Positions 1-11,064 of a DNA stretch of 64,000 nucleotides are shown here, in pieces; position 1 is the first letter of the stretch; each line of letters begins with the position of its first letter. Source of the DNA: Taxawa tesnikishii (nom. ined.) (lineage: Eukaryota; Ascomycota; Dothideomycetes; Dothideales); contig JAPDRO010000002.1 of assembly GCA_030247885.1 (NCBI GenBank), positions 372,001-436,000 of the forward strand, in the 5' to 3' direction. The notes under the pieces are model-generated. The model saw only the letters and a program-made list of their open reading frames with translations, did no database searches and was not told the origin of the DNA. Made by a program: the position numbers and the translations under genes.

Positions 1-312
1 GGCGTCGATGCGGTGTATAGCTGCCACCCATCGCTTGTTTCGATTCCTGCAGACTTTGAGCCTCTCGCTGTGCCAACTGCGTTCGCGCTGGGAGACAAGG
101 ACAGCCTGTTGGGTGAAAAGGAGGTCGGACAGATTCAAGAGGTCATGGACAAAATCAAGAAGGAGAAGAACCTGGACAGCGAGGTTAGGATCTACGAGGA
201 TCAGGTTCATGGGTTTGCCTTGAGAGGTGACTGGCAGTCCGAAAAGGACAGGAAGGCCATGGATGAAAGCGAGAAGCAGGGTATTGAGTGGTTCAAGAAG
301 TACCTGGCATAA
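1..312 (+). CDS. Dienelactone hydrolase family protein, C-terminal part
   Basis: The reading frame is open from the first base, so the gene starts upstream of the window; about 103 C-terminal residues remain before the TAA stop. The visible part has the end of an alpha/beta-hydrolase fold of the dienelactone hydrolase type: a strand ending in LGDKD, which would carry the catalytic Asp, and the QVHGFALRGDW segment, whose His is the usual catalytic His. It ends in a helix (EQGIEWFKKYLA-like). Family members hydrolyse lactones or esters, in fungi often with unknown substrate. The nucleophile region lies outside the window, so activity cannot be judged. Confidence 0.85.
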   Translation, partial: GVDAVYSCHPSLVSIPADFEPLAVPTAFALGDKDSLLGEKEVGQIQEVMDKIKKEKNLDSEVRIYEDQVHGFALRGDWQSEKDRKAMDESEKQGIEWFKKYLA

Positions 313-1684
313 GAACCTGAAAATAGACGAGCGCGCAGGAATTATGCACATGGATGCACGTAAAAGCCAGTTGTAGCCACGATGTAACAGGCCGGAAGTC
401 GATTTCGACGCCGTTTTCGTTATCAGGCCCTGTACGTATACCGCGTCTTCGGTACCGGGTCACTTCGAGTGCTTGAGCCGCTCCGCTCTATGTAGATGGC
501 GCGCGCCCCAGCAGTTCGCGGGATTGGATTGTTTTGACCAATTAATGAACAGATTCGTTTAGCCCACCAAAGTCATCCACTAAAGTCCTGAACCAAAGCC
601 GCAAACCAAATCTGCTAACCCATCTTGTAGACTTGTTTCATGAACTAATCCTGCCGACCAATTTCATGCATTGAAGAACGCGTCACCGTTCATGGCGCCT
701 TCATCACTCACTCCACCACGTTCCGCCAACAGCTCGATCATGTCCACTAGGCCGTCAAGGAACGATTGCGCCCGACGCTAGGTTTCCACTCGCTTCGCCT
801 TGCTTGGTCTTGCTGCCATCACGAAGTGGCTGGCTCACTCCGAAATAGCAAGCATAAATACGCGGAGCGATAGAGCGATGTGCGAGTGACGGACGCGTCA
901 CGTTCGACCACAGATAGCCGAGAACAGCGGATCTCCGCCTCCGGCCCGTCCTTAGCGTCAGTAGATCTGATCTGCCCATGTACCTGGTCCATTGGCGGAA
1001 CCAATTTCGAGGCCGGCTAGACGTCGATCATGCACATCGCTGCACATCGATTGCAACCCGCTCGAGATGTGGGCGAAGCTCTTCCAGAACTCTGGTATCC
1101 ATCCCCCGCATGAGTTCCCAGCTATTGCCTTCACCATCGTCTATCTTGCATGGGGTAGACAACACATGCAGCATAACACAAATCCGCTGAGAACAGGTAG
1201 GGCTTTTGATTGGTTCATACGCCTCTGATTTGCTCTTGCAGAAAGATCCACGCCCTGCGTCGCATGCGCCGACAGTCTGTAGATCGAGCTGGATGACGAA
1301 AAGGTTCCACCACGTATTCTATCAAGCACCCCAGCTAGATACGGTGAGGGTGTCTTAAGACTGTCCACGATCTCATCGAGTTCGGACTGCCTCCGTACTC
1401 ACCACTCCATGATACGTGGTGGCCGGCACAATAATATTGAGTCAGTGTTCTCTACAGTTCTTCAGTATTGAAAGTTGAAAACAACTTACTTTGACACCTC
1501 CTTACGCTAGTTGGAGAGCGCAGTAAGTGACCAATCGTTCCACGGTTTGTCCCTCAGTAGGCCGCCTCTTTAGAAGACCATCTATCCGCTGAACGGCCTA
1601 TAACGAATACTAATGCTCGATAGATCTGCGAAGCTAGCCAAGAGTTCTGATAACAACCTGACCTCTACCACGTACGAAGTCACT
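313..1684. other. Intergenic stretch with a possible gene remnant
   Basis: No convincing intact gene. At 992-1180 on the plus strand a frame reads like protein (residues such as HEFPAIAFTIVYLAWG), and two further frames at about 1255-1475 have protein-like runs (ELDDEKVPPRIL; FGLPPYSPLHDTWW). An intron with GT at 1156 and AG near 1241 is conceivable, but a stop follows in the joined frame. This may be a small decayed or mis-sequenced gene; I recognise no family. The last 250 bases should hold the promoter of the next gene. Confidence 0.3.
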
Positions 1685-3271
1685 ATGAGCACAGACATGA
1701 CGTTCTACCTCACAAGCGTGGCTGCCGGCCTGGTGCTCGCACACTCGCCGAATGGCCAGCCATCCGGAGTAGTCGCACAGAACAAGGGCGACCAAGATGA
1801 CGCTCAGAAGTGGACTGTCGAGTACGGCGATGAGCCAGATACGGTTGCTATGCGGTGCCGCTCCAACGGCGAGTATCTCCGTGCGAACGGTGGTGAAAAC
1901 TGGGCGACCGTCGGTACCGGGGAGAAGCAATGGTGGAAGATAGCGAATGACGAAGTCACTCCGCCCCATGCTTGCCGGTTAAGTCCGGTCGATTTCCCGA
2001 ACGTCTTCCTCAATCACTTCCAAGGACAGCGTGTGCCCAAGGGCCATCCGGGAATGAAGGTGCACATGTGGCAGTGGGAGGTAAGCATGGTATGACTCAG
2101 TATGTAAAGGCATGCACTAACCACGTTAGCGCAGCAACCACATGAATTCTGTCTCGCATGGTACTTCATGGATGCCGACGGGAGCTTCGGTCCTCGAGCC
2201 GTCGCCTCTTCGGGTGACAACGCTGAGGCAGAAGAGGCTCAGGTCAAGCTGGAGGACCTCCAGAACCGAGAGAACGCATTGGTTGAGAAAGAAAAGGGCC
2301 AAGCTGCAGATCTGCAGGCAAAGCTGGACGATCTCCAGAAGCGAGAGAACGCGCTCGCGCAGAGAGAGCAGGACCAAACCACAGCTTCCCGGACAAAGAT
2401 GGAAGAGTTCCAGCACCGTGACAACACACTGGCGCAGAGAGAGCAAGAACAAACCGAAATCGTTCGGGCAAAGACGCAGGAGTTCCAGCACCGAGAGGCT
2501 GCACTGGTGCAAAGAGAGCAGAGCCAGGTTGCAGATTTCCAAGCAAGGTTTAATGCCATCAAGCAGCAACAAAGCGAGATGACCCAGCTCAAGGTTCAAT
2601 TCAGAGAAGGGAAAGAAAGGTTCCTGGAGAGAACCAAGCTCAACAGCAAAGGAGGATGGGACATCCAAGCACATGGTGTCCTGAGGGAGTTCGAGGCCGC
2701 TGAGCGAGCCGCTGAGCGAGGTGCCGCTACCGAACGAGCTGCAGCAGGAAGCATCAAACAGAGAGGTGAGGTGAAAGATGACAAAGCCAAGAAAGCGGAA
2801 CCACAGCGAGAGCTCGAAGCCACCGGGCAAGGTGCTGCCCCCGAACGAACTGCGCCAGGAAATCTGAGACAGACGAGTGAGGTAGAAGAGAAGAAGAAGG
2901 AGAAGAAGAAGGAGAAGAAAGCCAAGAAAGTGGAAGCGCAACACGTATCCACAGCTAAGGACAACGGAGCCACCAAAGAGGATCTCTCGAGAGTAGAGCG
3001 CGATAACGCCAACCTGCAGCTCAGGTTGTCAAAACTCGAGGAGCAACTTGCTCAAGTACAGCGCGCTGCGGCTACTAAACTCGAGGAGCAGCTTGCTCAG
3101 CTTCAACGTGCTGCGGCTGCCAGCGCATCTGACGCCAAACGGTCTGAAACGCAACAAATCCCTACAGCAAAAGGAGACAATACAGCTCCGGTATCGTTCA
3201 AGTGCGGCCACACAGTTTACCCGCCACCACGGAAGCTCAGACGACGGATGATCGGGATCTTGTACGAGTAA
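1685..3271 (+). CDS. Beta-trefoil-like / repeat coiled-coil protein
   Basis: Two exons (1685-2080 and 2135-3271), joined in phase 0 by a 54-nt GT-AG intron with a CTAAC branch site; 510 residues. I chose ATG 1685 because MSTDMTFYLTS begins the fold; an in-frame ATG at 1613 would add 24 residues. Residues about 1-150 look like a ricin-B/fascin-like beta-trefoil (strand rhythm with FYLTS, YLRANG, WWKIAND, FLNHFQGQRV, WYFMDADG), a fold that binds sugars or proteins. Residues about 165-265 are four 25-residue repeats rich in Gln, Glu and Arg, predicted coiled coil. A 40-residue Ala/Glu/Lys unit then occurs about twice, and a 15-residue unit twice. The end (FKCGHT, then basic) has no known domain. 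No signal peptide or membrane segment. Function unknown; a scaffold or lectin-like adaptor is only a guess. Confidence 0.75.
2258..2557 (+). repeat. Four tandem 75-bp units (25 codons each)
   Basis: Within the trefoil/coiled-coil gene, four in-frame units start at 2258, 2333, 2408 and 2483. Their first residues are LQNRENALVEKE, LQKRENALAQRE, FQHRDNTLAQRE and FQHREAALVQRE. A length of 25 fits a 7+7+11 coiled-coil pattern. The units differ at many positions but keep the core, so they look old and kept in frame. Confidence 0.85.
3032..3121 (+). repeat. Two tandem 45-bp units (15 codons each)
   Basis: Units 3032-3076 and 3077-3121 encode KLEEQLAQVQRAAAT and KLEEQLAQLQRAAAA. They are much more alike than the 75-bp units upstream, so this duplication is younger. 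Both extend the coiled coil. Confidence 0.85.
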
Positions 3272-4325
3272 GGAAATGATTTCGGGACCTACATAACCAG
3301 GTGCAGGTTATGGAGCACTCGGTCGATGCTATTTTTTGATGTTCCTTCGACCGGCTGTTGCTCATTGAGGAGCGACCGAAGGATGGGCGGTCCTCAATCT
3401 GATTTTTCTCGCTGTGAACGAATCTTGGATGGAGGGAGAAGTCAACGAGACCAACCAAGCGAATCGACACATCATTGTCGCAAATGTCCGTAGTTTGATG
3501 GAAATCGACGTTTAAATTAGTTTGACAAAACACCACGCTCCCGCAAAGCTGTTGATGATCCACGGCACCGCAGCAGGACGCCTTAGCGTAGGCAAAGCAG
3601 CATTTTGTCTAACCATGTACATTCTCAGCACGCATGACTTTATGGTTGGCCTAAATATACCGTCAGCTTCTCTGCCCTTTAGTCTTAGATACATCCTCTC
3701 CATGCATTCCGACGGGAGGAGAGATCGGAAGGAATCGAGCGGGTTGCTTTCCTGGCTGACCAAGGGCTCATCCGTACCTTCGAGGAACTGCCGCCAGTAC
3801 AAGCAGGTATTTGGGCCGTCAGCCATGGTGTGCAGCGAAAGGAGATAAAACAGCTCCGGTATCGTTCAAATGCGGCCACACGGGCAAACTGTGACGGCTG
3901 ACCCGCCGTCACGGAAGCGGAGGCAATGAGTGATCGGGATTGAGGTGACATATAGACGGTGTCGTTTTGGCTTGTCACAAGCATGCTCAGCGTCAATATA
4001 CTGGCCTGACTTGCGTATCCAGGTCAGGGCCAGGCAGCACATGCATTTTTCACGTTCGCAGCCACAACGATTGGGGTTGGGCATCGTAGATTGATTGGAG
4101 AAGGAATGCTTGCTGGTCCGACTTTTCTCCTTTCCTCTTCATATTAATTTGAACGGTAAGATTTGGGTAAACAGGCAACTCAGCCAACCAAACGTATGTG
4201 CGTTCCACCCAAACGTCTGTGTGAATGTTCTGAGAGAAGAAGACTCCTGCGCGGCACAAGGAACATTGGGTACCTCCATGTTTCTGCGGCGCCATGTCCC
4301 GCGGAGTAGACGGGCCCTACCCCTC
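3272..4325. other. Intergenic stretch with a tail duplication and a doubtful small ORF
   Basis: Besides the diverged copy of the upstream gene's tail (separate entry), the only candidate is a 104-codon minus-strand frame, 3826 down to 3512, starting MADGPNTCLYWRQF. Its codon use looks plausible but I recognise no domain, and the plus-strand frame over the same bases is also open. I do not call it a gene. Otherwise nothing recognisable. Confidence 0.3.
3832..3940 (+). repeat. Diverged copy of the trefoil gene's 3' end
   Basis: Bases 3832-3880 match 3164-3212 at about 45 of 49 positions, sharing for example GCTCCGGTATCGTTCAA. After an extra 14 or so bases here, 3901-3940 again resembles 3213-3252 (ACCCGCC..CACGGAAGC and GATCGGGAT). 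In this copy the frame stops soon after CGHTGKL. It is a dispersed partial duplication about 670 bp downstream of the gene's tail. Confidence 0.75.
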
Positions 4326-7300
4326 TCAGCTGCTTCTCTGATGACGAGACAAAGAAAGCGTTTCTCGTCTGTGGAAGAGCCATTTTTCGATGGTTCGCTT
4401 CAAAGCCTCTCTGCCGATAGGTTTGGAAAGGTAGTCGTTCATGCCAATTGCTTTGCATCTTTCCTGATCTCCCTGAATCGCGCTTGCTGTCAACGCAACG
4501 ATTGGTATACTTCTGATGAACTCGCTATATCGCGCTGTGTCGTTCCGTATGGCTTGTGTCGCTTCATATCCGTCCATGACTGGCATCATGCAATCCATTA
4601 GTATAAGTTCTGGCGTTGTTCGATCCAGTCTGAGTGCGGAATCTAGGTATGCAAGGGCTTCTTCGCCGTTCCACGCAGCGGACACGCTGAATCCCAGCTT
4701 GCGAATGTTGGCCATTGCGATCTTCTGGTTGAGGGGATTGTCTTCGACTATAAGGATGTGTCCTCCACTCTTCCTTGATGAAGTGAGTGCCTTGTCCCGA
4801 AGGCAATCTTGGCTCATGTCGTGTGCGGAAGGAACAAGCGGCAGAGGTACGGAGACAGGCGAAGGAACTGGCCTCATTTTGCGAAATTTCGAGCCGCGAG
4901 TCGAGAGTTGCTCTCCCGGTGGTGTCGGTGTAGGCGTGCGACTTTCTGTATCCTGGGATATCCTGTCTGGAATGCCGTCCATGGCAGAACCGGGCAAAGT
5001 CTTGCAAAGTCCATAAGGGATCTCGACTGTGACTGTCGTGCCTACCGAAGGCTGCGATGCCATGTGTATGCTTCCGCCCATCAGTTGGACCAACTGGCGA
5101 CAGATGCTCAAGCCCAGTCCTGAACCACCGTAGATTCTCGCTGTAGATGCATTGGCTTGGCTGAACGGTTGGAAGAGATTCTTCATGGCTTCCTCACTGA
5201 TGCCACAACCAGTGTCTTCGACAACAATCCGCATCATGACTTTGGTCTCTGTTTCACATGATTTTGAGTGAGCAAGGGTCTGCGCATCAGAACAGTCTGA
5301 CATGCCCTCTTCTGTGGCAACAGTTGTAGTCAAAGTCACACGTCCTCTTTCTGTAAACTTGATACTGTTGCTCAACAGGTTAGTGAGGACCTGTCCCAAG
5401 CGTACAGGATCTCCGGTAACACACATGCCTTCTGGCAAGTCGTTGAGGATTATAAGATCCAAACCTTTCTCCTTGGCTCGAAACGTCATCATGCCGCATA
5501 AATCAGAAACGAGCTTCCTCGCTGAGAACGGAACTGCTTCTATATGCATATGTCCGGATTCAATTTTGCTGAAATCGAGGACGTTATTCACGAGACTCAG
5601 GAGAAAGTTAGCTGCTTGCTGAACTCCAGTCGTGATTTCTTGTTGGTTTGGTGTAAGCTTGGTTTCACTGAGGAGCTCGCCGAGTCCGATGATCCCCGCA
5701 ATAGGTGTTCTGACCTCGTGCGACATCTAAGATGTATCAGCATGGTCTTTTTCCACAGCTGAAGAAGTCATTGTTACGTTTGCCAGAAATTGACTTTTCA
5801 ACCTGGTTGCCTCAGTCGCTGCAGATGCAACAAGACGCTCGTTTTCAATTTCCAGCATTGCTCGAGCCTTCAGATCTGATATGTCGATAGTCAGACCTAG
5901 AACCCCTTGACCAGCGGGTTTCCCTGGGAATCAAGGAGATCATGATCCATATCAGCGACGACGCGTGTCCGATACCAAAGACCACCGACTTGGTGTTCTA
6001 GAGTTGCAAGGGGCAATCTGCCGCTTAGCACGTCCTGAATGACTGTGTTCATCTCGGTTTGTTCTTTGGATCCATTGCCCACATCGATCCAACACATATC
6101 CTCTGATGGGCCATCCTGCGCACGCATGTTGTCGAAAAGGGGACACCATGAGAGCGTGCCTTCTCGAATGTACACATCATGAGACGTAGTGATGCCCCAT
6201 AAGCTCACGTCTGCTTCAGACGTCAGCTTCAGAATGGACTGTCTGTGCTGCTCAGCTTCTTGTCTCTTCAGAACCGAGTCGTTGATATCCATTTGAGAGG
6301 TATACCACCTCACAACATGGCCGTTGGCATCTCTGTACGGTTCAGCGCGGATGAGGAACCAGCGATATGTGCCATTCCACATGCGGTAGCGTGCCTCGTA
6401 AGTCCAGTGTTCACTGCCGTTCTTGACAACCTCAGACCACGCATTCGTCAATCCCGCAACATCGGCAGGATGTACTACGCTCGACCAGCTGGCTTCCATA
6501 CTCTGCTCCGCCGTCAAACCAGTAAAATCGCGCCAGGAAGGCGACAAATAGAGCACTTGTCCATCCGCGTCGAGCACAGATGTACAGTGTGGGACGAGCC
6601 TTCCGCTGAATTGCTGTGCTACTTCACAGTAAGCCTGAGCATCAGCATTGTTGACGAGCTCATCGTAGGTACACCTGGGGAACTTTGATTCTTGAGTACC
6701 GTTTGAAATCCGGACTGGAGGATTTTGGCCAATGTTGCTATTAATACAGCGTCGGAAGGAAATTATGGTGTAGAAACCATCGTCCAGAGAGATCGCCCGC
6801 ACAGCCATCCGTGCTCTGATCCTGGACGTAGTTGTGTCCGGCTGTTCGAAAGGTGAGAGTATTGCAGGCTTGCGGATCACAAAAACATCGGTCTCCTGGG
6901 CTGCTGCGAGATCCTCCTGTTCATCCCAGAAGATGTCGCTCTCGTCGCGGTGGAGCGTCTCGCTATGGCTAGAGACATGCTGGTAACAGCTTGATGGGCG
7001 ATGGAATAGATCGATTCTAGGAGACTGATGTCTAACTGCCGCTGCAGTCAATATCGAAGTCCAATCTCGTCGAGTTGGGTTTCCGTCCTGTATTATCACA
7101 ATTGGTAGATGATAAATCGAGCTGCCGTATGCCGAGTTTGCGCTGTTCTTGTCTATACTGAGAGCAGCAAGTCTACCAAAGCTGGTGTTTGCAGCCACCA
7201 CTACGCTTGATGATGACAGCACAAATGCAGGCTCCGGAAGATGGCAGACTAATGCCTCCATGCGGCTCATCCCGAAGGTGCCGGTGCTTGTTGCGTTCTT

Positions 7301-7423
7301 TGCGGAACTCAGCCATCCTTTGTCTGTAAATTTAGCTTCCTGCACCAACTTACACTGAGCAGAACCGAAGAACAGCGGCATCGAGAGTATCATGCAGGCG
7401 GTCGGTGACCAGGCATACGTCAA
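4326..7423 (-). CDS. Hybrid histidine kinase with PAS domains and receiver
   Basis: A two-component sensor kinase of about 1,015 residues, read from 7423 down. The N-terminal half has two PAS-type sensor regions (the clearest contains TSVLDADGQVLYLSPSW and HPADVAGL). Then come a HisKA segment with the phosphoacceptor His in MSHEVRTPIAG, an ATPase domain with N-box LTNLLSNSIKFTE, DTGCGIS and GGSGLGLSI, and a C-terminal receiver with phosphoacceptor Asp in ILMDCMMPVMDGYEA and the conserved Lys in YLSKPI. A 51-nt intron (5727-5777) separates FLAN from MSHEV. The frame breaks once near 5903-5906, between the second PAS and the kinase; one added base in that C-run restores homology. No membrane segment, so probably a soluble sensor feeding a Ypd1-type phosphorelay. 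The start is uncertain: Met at 7270 (MSRMEALVCHLPEP) may be the true one. Confidence 0.88.
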
Positions 7424-8060
7424 ATGCTGTCAGTCAAAGAAGGCATGCGAGAGCCCTGCACATAAAGCAGAGGCGGGGAGTCGGACATAAATACGCGTGG
7501 CCGGGGTGCAACAAGCGCATCTTTGCAAGGGGGATGGGTAAAGTCAGAATCGCACCATTGAAGTTGCATAAGTCAAGAGGGGATTCCCTGATTCCCGTCA
7601 CGTTGGCACCGGAGTTGGTGCCGAGACACTGGAGCGATTCGCCCGTAAGGGTACGCTCGGACGGTGGCGACCTTGGCATTCCATCTGTCAACAGGTATCT
7701 TACTTGTTGCGTGCATGTACTGTTGTAGCGGCTCTCGGCAGAAATGTTTGGGTCTCCACACGACATTTCAAGCCTCATCCTCGTGTTCTAAGTAAGAATG
7801 CAGGAGTCTTGAAACATGATTCTCAGTGATGCCTTTGGACTGCGTAGTGACTCGTAGGGAAAACTATCTATTGGAGGTACAGTGTACCATGCGTGATCGT
7901 CCGAGGGAGTCCAGAACGCTCTCTCGGAAGTGACTCCGCAACTCTAGTGGATCCGGCTATGCGGCTCTTTCTCTCGCGAGCATGGCGTGAGAATCTTTTG
8001 TTTACTGCCGCAGGATTCTAGAACCTCCCAATCCGACTGACGTTTCGTTCAGGCAGGCAG
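7424..8060. other. Intergenic, kinase 5' side to regulator 3' side
   Basis: Holds the kinase's upstream region and the downstream flank of the Zn2Cys6 gene. Open frames here are short and show no family features. Nothing else recognised. Confidence 0.5.
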
Positions 8061-10341
8061 TCAGTGTTCAAGGTTGAAGAGGAGAGGCTGGAAGACGCCG
8101 TATGGCTGAGCGCCCAAGGGATCGTCCAAACCTCCAAGCACTTGCTGCCAGTACGGCCAGGTGCTTGGATCCTCTGGCACGGCAGTACCTGATGGCAGTA
8201 AACTCGAGTTAGATGTATCGTTTTCGAGCCTTCTATCGCAGCCATGGCTTGATGGATTCACCTCTTTCAGATGACGGCTGCCGCCGGCCTGGTGTGACCC
8301 AGCCGCTTTCTTGGTGTATAAGACTTCGATGAATTTTGGAGTCGGCAGAAGACTAGAAACCCGGTATCTTTCCCATGCCTTGATGGCAAGGCTTCGAAGC
8401 GCCGCATACATTGCATTGCTGTCGTCTTGTAACAGACGAGGTTGGAGCTCGTATGCTATGTCCATTTCATGCCAGGCGGTGCTGAGTAGGTTTTCGGAGA
8501 CATCGAAGCTTGGGTTCCGATAGGCCATGTCACTGAGCATGAAAACAAGAGCATCCAGTGGAAAGAAAGGATTGACGTGCCATTGGTATTTCTGGACGCT
8601 CTGACTTGTGGTGACAGCGTTAGCTTGTTCGACCAGTTCCAGACAAAGACGGAATAGCATGTCTCGTTCGTCTGGTGGTAGGTCAGCATCTTTAGCTGCG
8701 TGTACATGGGGAAGGCGAGCGGCCAATCTCATGCGGCAAAGGGCGCCTTTTGCGATGTTAAGGGCCATGAAATGTAAGGGGATCGCAGGGTCGCAGAACT
8801 TCAGGAGTCTGTCTTCAAGACTTTGTCTGAGACGTTCGATCTCGGCATCAACACATTCAACGCTCGTAGTGGGTCCAGTATTGTTCGCGTGGGCTATGTT
8901 GAACGCCCCAATTTCGTATCTAGTGGAGCAGAGGAGCATTTCAGTAACGCCGACGTGTTCCTTGGGCGCTTCCCTCATGTCAGGGTGCAAATCTCCGTCA
9001 TTGATGTTCATCGGGCGTTTGGCATCCCAAGGAAAACCGGGACCGGCGTGGGCTATGACACCACAGAGCTTCGCTGCATGGCTTTCGAGCATGATGATCT
9101 GCCACCATAATCGCCGCCTCATCTCGGCTTCGAACACGGAGAAACTCCGGAGAGCCTTCTCGCGGTGCAGACCAAGTCTTTGCGCGCTTCGAACGGCCAG
9201 TCCAGTCATCATCCAAAGAGTTTGTGCATCGGACCGTGCACGTAGGGACAGCTTGTGTGAATTGATCAGCGACTGCTGTACATGGCAGGTTAAGAGCTGC
9301 AGCACATGAGCATAACAGACTCACCAAGAACAAGACGAACGCCTGCAAGGTAGTGAGACTGAATGACCGCATAAATCGCGCATTAACGAGGGCCTGCTGT
9401 GTTAAGCCAGCGAACTTCTCCAGAGAAGCGCCCAGTGATTCGCCCATCACCTTTTGGCATTCGTCCTCAGATACAGTACTCAAAGCGGAAAAGTAAACGG
9501 CGAACAACAAAGCCTCTGTGCTTGGTGACACAGCTGTCAAGTCAGCGCTTGCTTCGAGGACCAATTGCTGAGCCGTAGGTACATGGAAGATCTTGATCAA
9601 TGGGTTGACGTTTTCCAGGTACATTTGCCATAACCAGAAGATGCGCACGGGGTCAGGGTGATGACCTTGTAAACGTCCGATTGCTAGGCTGCCGAAGACA
9701 AGGCTTTCAGCATTGAGAGAACTCGCCGCAAAAACAGAGATTGGTGGGTCTTCTAGTCGCTCGTGCGGATTGCGTGTTGATGCCGGAAGCTGCGCTTAGC
9801 ATCAGTGACGAGAATAGAGACACGAGAAGCAGATCCAAAACACCTCCTTTCTCAAACCATCCCATAGACTACTGAGCAAAGAGTCAGCCTGTCTAGTAAT
9901 ATAGTATGCAGAAAACGGTTACTTTTCGACGTATGAGTGACCATCTCCAATGACGATCAGCTTTCCAGAGTTGCTTTCCGTCGTCGGAGAAGTTGGTTCA
10001 CTCCTCCTGCTATCCTGGGTCTGATGTGCATGGTCGATATCTGTTCCGTGTCGGAGTAACAAGGCTTCGGCGCGCTTCAACCTCCCAGATGTGTCGTGCT
10101 TATGCTTTGTGACTCTAGTCTGGCGAGACTGCGAGGGCTTAGAAACGCAAGGGATATTGGACTTCACACAGGTCGAGCATGGTCGCTGTCCATCACATCT
10201 GACCTTCCTCTGGCTGCAGCCAATACAGCTGTGGCCGCGAGTGATTGTCCGGCCCTGGCTCCGTGCGGTGCTGGGAGAAGTCTGCCCAGGGGCAGGCATG
10301 TCGGGCACAAAAATCACATAGGGTTGGCGGTTGAGGTGCAC
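8061..10341 (-). CDS. Zn2Cys6 transcription factor with Fungal_trans domain
   Basis: Four exons on the minus strand (9923-10341, 9844-9871, 9325-9789, 8061-9275) give 708 residues with no frame break. The introns are 49-54 nt and GT-AG. The second exon is only 28 nt (SLWDGLRKE). The binuclear zinc cluster is near residues 38-65, with CIGCSQRKVRC, DGQRPC, STC and SNIPC providing all six cysteines, followed by a basic linker. The middle homology region is recognisable by TLWMMTGLAVRSAQRLGLHRE and RRRLWWQIIMLES. Such proteins bind CGG half-sites and control metabolism or development; the target is unknown. Met at about 10299 (MPAPGQTSP) is an alternative start. Confidence 0.93.
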
Positions 10342-10484
10342 TTTTTCGGCAATAGGATGATGTCTGATGGATGACAGGAAGTCGGAGAAAGTGTGCTGAG
10401 TGTGGTGAGGAGCGAAAGGGAGACGCTTCCGTCTAAGCGCAATGGTTCGGTTGCAAACGCCCTGCTAACAATCAAAAATCCGTC

Positions 10485-10554
10485 ATCCATCATCAACCAT
10501 CAATCATCTATCATCTATCATCCATCATGCATCATCTACCATCTGTTATCTATT
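10485..10554. repeat. 7-bp tandem repeat, ten degenerate units
   Basis: Ten consecutive heptamers of the form ATCNATC (ATCCATC, ATCAACC, ATCAATC, ATCTATC twice, and so on) lie between the start of the Zn2Cys6 gene and the channel gene. It is a non-coding minisatellite within a shared 5' region. Confidence 0.85.
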
Positions 10555-11064
10555 ATGCTCCTAAAAGTCTGTGTTCGCTCCAAGGCTTCATCACGTGCAA
10601 AGTCTCATTAGTTATTGGAAAGATGCCTTGCTTAGGATTGAGTACGTGAGCGCAGGTATCCTGGCTCTGTTCAAGTTGAGAATAATGTAGTCTGACTTGA
10701 TCGCAGAAAGACAATATTTACAAAGCTGCTTATTGACCTACTGAATTGAAACCGACCCACAACTCCAATTCTCACACAAAACGCGTTTCTCTGTCTTCTG
10801 CGTGTTAGGACCAAGCGCGGATACGCAGGACTAGATTGTTGCTTGCTTAGAAGATGGTGTACGCGACGCTGGCGTGAACAAGAAACGTGCGGGCCGACGT
10901 CCGAAGATCCGAGGATCTTTGCTTAGCGGCCCCGTGTCTTGGCGTACTTCCATCATCATCGTGCATCCAGATCCAGCCGTGGCAGCCATCCTCCAGCAGG
11001 CAAACCAAACACTCCCTGCTGAAGACTGCAGTCACATACAGCCAGCAGCTGGCTCAAGCCAGTG
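10555..11064 (+). promoter_or_regulatory. Upstream region of the CSC1-like channel gene
   Basis: About 500 bases of non-coding sequence before ATG 11065, in the divergent interval with the Zn2Cys6 gene. A 63-codon frame starting at 10874 ends just before the channel ATG. It has no family features and is more likely 5' leader than a gene. No specific binding site can be claimed. Confidence 0.4.

Noticed and set aside
3512-3826. Minus-strand 104-codon frame as a gene
   Set aside because: No domain, no clear neighbours in an operon-like sense, and the opposite strand is also open over the same bases.
4326-7423. Histidine kinase as a pseudogene
   Set aside because: All kinase and receiver motifs are intact and the single break is the same homopolymer type found in essential genes such as eIF3b, so it is not evidence of decay.
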